NCBI RefSeq assembly: GCF_008710285.1
Contig: NZ_VYQF01000003.1
Coordinates: 1-64,000, forward strand
From: Ginsengibacter hankyongi
Lineage (GTDB): Bacteria > Bacteroidota > Bacteroidia > Chitinophagales > Chitinophagaceae
Direction of reading: 5' to 3'
Length of the DNA: 64,000 nucleotides
Shown here in pieces: positions 62,967-64,000 of this stretch (within the stretch, counting starts at the first letter, position 1; every line of letters starts with the position of its first letter). Made by a program: the position numbers and the translations under genes. The notes below the pieces were generated by a model. It was not told where the DNA came from. It made no database searches and saw only the letters and a program-made list of their open reading frames with translations.

Positions 62967-63551
62967 CTATTTTTTTTTCAATTGTAAATCATAAATAATA
63001 TGGCAGTCGTCCGGCCTTATTATTTCCCGCTCACCTTCCATTTCATTTTCTTTTGTTTTTTTAAGGCGAATTATTATCTGTACACCTTTTGATGTGGAAG
63101 TATCAATGGCTTGCGATGACAACTCCAATTTGTTTCCTGTATAAGTACCCGAGTAAGTGCGTATCACTTTATCTTTGTTAATCGCGTTTGCTATTACTGT
63201 GTTGTGCTGCAAACTGATTTCCCATTGTTCCACCTTGGAATCGCCAACGGCCGAACCGGCGCAGGTTGTCGCTGTACATAACATATCCACTGCCCATGTA
63301 CCGGTAAGATCCGGATGAAGCATTGATAAAGTATCAGGTGGAATTTTTAACAGGCTGTCGGATACGTGTTCTCTTTTATTTAATTGCTCTTCTTTTAGCT
63401 GTATCTCTTTTTCCTTAAGTGAAAGTTCCTGTTCCTTTTTATTCACTTCCTGCATTTTATTTTTAAGTTCCAATTCACGCTCGCGTAAATTACAACTGCA
63501 AAAAGTTATAAGCCAGAGCCCTGATAAACACATGATCCACTTCATAAACAT
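62967..63551 (-). CDS. Lipoprotein with coiled coil and lipocalin-like domain
   Basis: A 194-residue lipoprotein: signal ending TFCSC, with the second Cys (residue 20) as the lipid site. Residues 24-64 are a coiled coil (ERELELKNKMQEVNKKEQEL, SLKEKEIQLKEEQLNKRE). The mature end has DLTGTWAVDMLCTATTCAGS, YSGTYTGNKLELSSQAIDTS and EGEREIIRPDDCHIIYDLQL, a small beta barrel like those at 56171 and 58205. Function unknown. It lies 33 nt before the antiporter gene, so they may be cotranscribed. Confidence 0.75.
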   Translation of the reverse strand: MFMKWIMCLSGLWLITFCSCNLRERELELKNKMQEVNKKEQELSLKEKEIQLKEEQLNKREHVSDSLLKIPPDTLSMLHPDLTGTWAVDMLCTATTCAGSAVGDSKVEQWEISLQHNTVIANAINKDKVIRTYSGTYTGNKLELSSQAIDTSTSKGVQIIIRLKKTKENEMEGEREIIRPDDCHIIYDLQLKKK

Positions 63552-64000
63552 CTTTAAGGCAAATTTAAGGAATACATATAAACCAGTTTATGTTTTACAA
63601 GGCAGTGAAAACATTCTACTATTAATTATTTTCATCCCGTCATCTCTGAAGAAGTGTCTCCAATCCGTATTTATTGAAGAAATAAACTGCATTTAATGAT
63701 TAATGACTCTTTCGCTCTCCGGCATATTTAAAAGAGGTTGACATGAATATTTCTAAGATAATAGAAATTCAGGAACAGCGCATGGGGATTGCTATGATTA
63801 ATCCAAATCCCTTTCATTCGGTTTAAACTTACATATCGTTTATAACGGCCACAATTACACGATAATAATATTTATATAAGATAACCGAAAAGCCTAATCG
63901 AAATTATTTTTTGCATCTATATTACAACACTGCTAATAACATTACACATAGCTGTCGGTACGGATTGAATATCATGCAAGTTTTATATCACTGTCTTTTA
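63552..64000. other. Intergenic end of window
   Basis: No gene is supported in the last 449 nt on either strand. The sequence is AT-rich and holds short low-complexity stretches. Confidence 0.4.

Noticed and set aside
1-64000. CRISPR array, tRNA, rRNA, prophage or intact insertion sequence
   Set aside because: None seen. The only regular repeat is the 21-bp tandem array, which has no spacers.

Overview
The window looks like a chromosomal segment of a Bacteroidota bacterium, most likely a soil or plant-associated member of the Chitinophagaceae. This rests on low GC, the general lack of Shine-Dalgarno sequences, and typical family content: LytTR two-component genes, DUF3667, DUF2911, DUF2147 and PepSY-like secreted proteins, an ECF sigma factor with a C-terminal TPR region, a kdp operon run by an NtrC-type regulator, GH29 fucosidase and many small lipoproteins. 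No rRNA, tRNA, CRISPR array or intact mobile element was seen.

Layout. 1-4.5 kb: a hypothetical gene, a cupin, a MauG-like di-haem peroxidase, a flavin-reductase-like protein and an orphan HEPN-like protein. 4.5-6.4 kb: a decayed region with a truncated restriction-modification gene, REP-like palindromes, an eight-copy 21-bp tandem repeat, the tail of a REP-type transposase, a frameshifted response regulator and two copies of a stem-loop element. 6.4-12.3 kb: a receiver-only response regulator, a GntR/ABC-transporter operon, and an ECF42-like sigma factor followed upstream by a DGPF (YciI-like) gene and an AhpD-like gene; these last two share a matched promoter box at identical spacing. 12.5-25 kb: a cytochrome b561/molybdopterin fusion, two AraC regulators, a three-domain SRPBCC protein, an MddA-like methyltransferase with a PLP decarboxylase, a PPM-type methyltransferase, and SnoaL, cupin and DUF2911 secreted proteins.

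25.8-28.8 kb holds a three-gene cassette: a 756-residue Trp/Cys-rich protein with no recognised family, a DUF1360 membrane protein and an 87-residue protein. 28.8-34 kb: DUF3667 protein, a pseudogene, a LytTR regulator with a histidine kinase, a second kinase-like protein that has lost its phospho-acceptor histidine, and a PepSY-like protein. 34-45 kb: a nitrate-reductase-like molybdoenzyme lacking the fourth cluster cysteine, GH29 fucosidase, DoxX-like protein with phosphosulfolactate synthase, a large Tat-type protein, a second cupin and an RMD1-family protein.

46.5-56 kb is a complete potassium-uptake locus: a sigma-54-dependent regulator, an extra 27-residue membrane peptide, KdpF, KdpA, KdpB, KdpC, a KdpD-type sensor module and a separate histidine kinase. 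56-64 kb holds small secreted or stress-type proteins, a DUF2147 protein, a CPA2 cation/proton antiporter and a coiled-coil lipoprotein.

The most interesting points are the ECF42 promoter pair, the 756-residue/DUF1360/small-protein cassette, the kinase-like protein with Asp for His, the kdp locus with split KdpD and an extra micropeptide, and the 5-6 kb repeat and remnant region.
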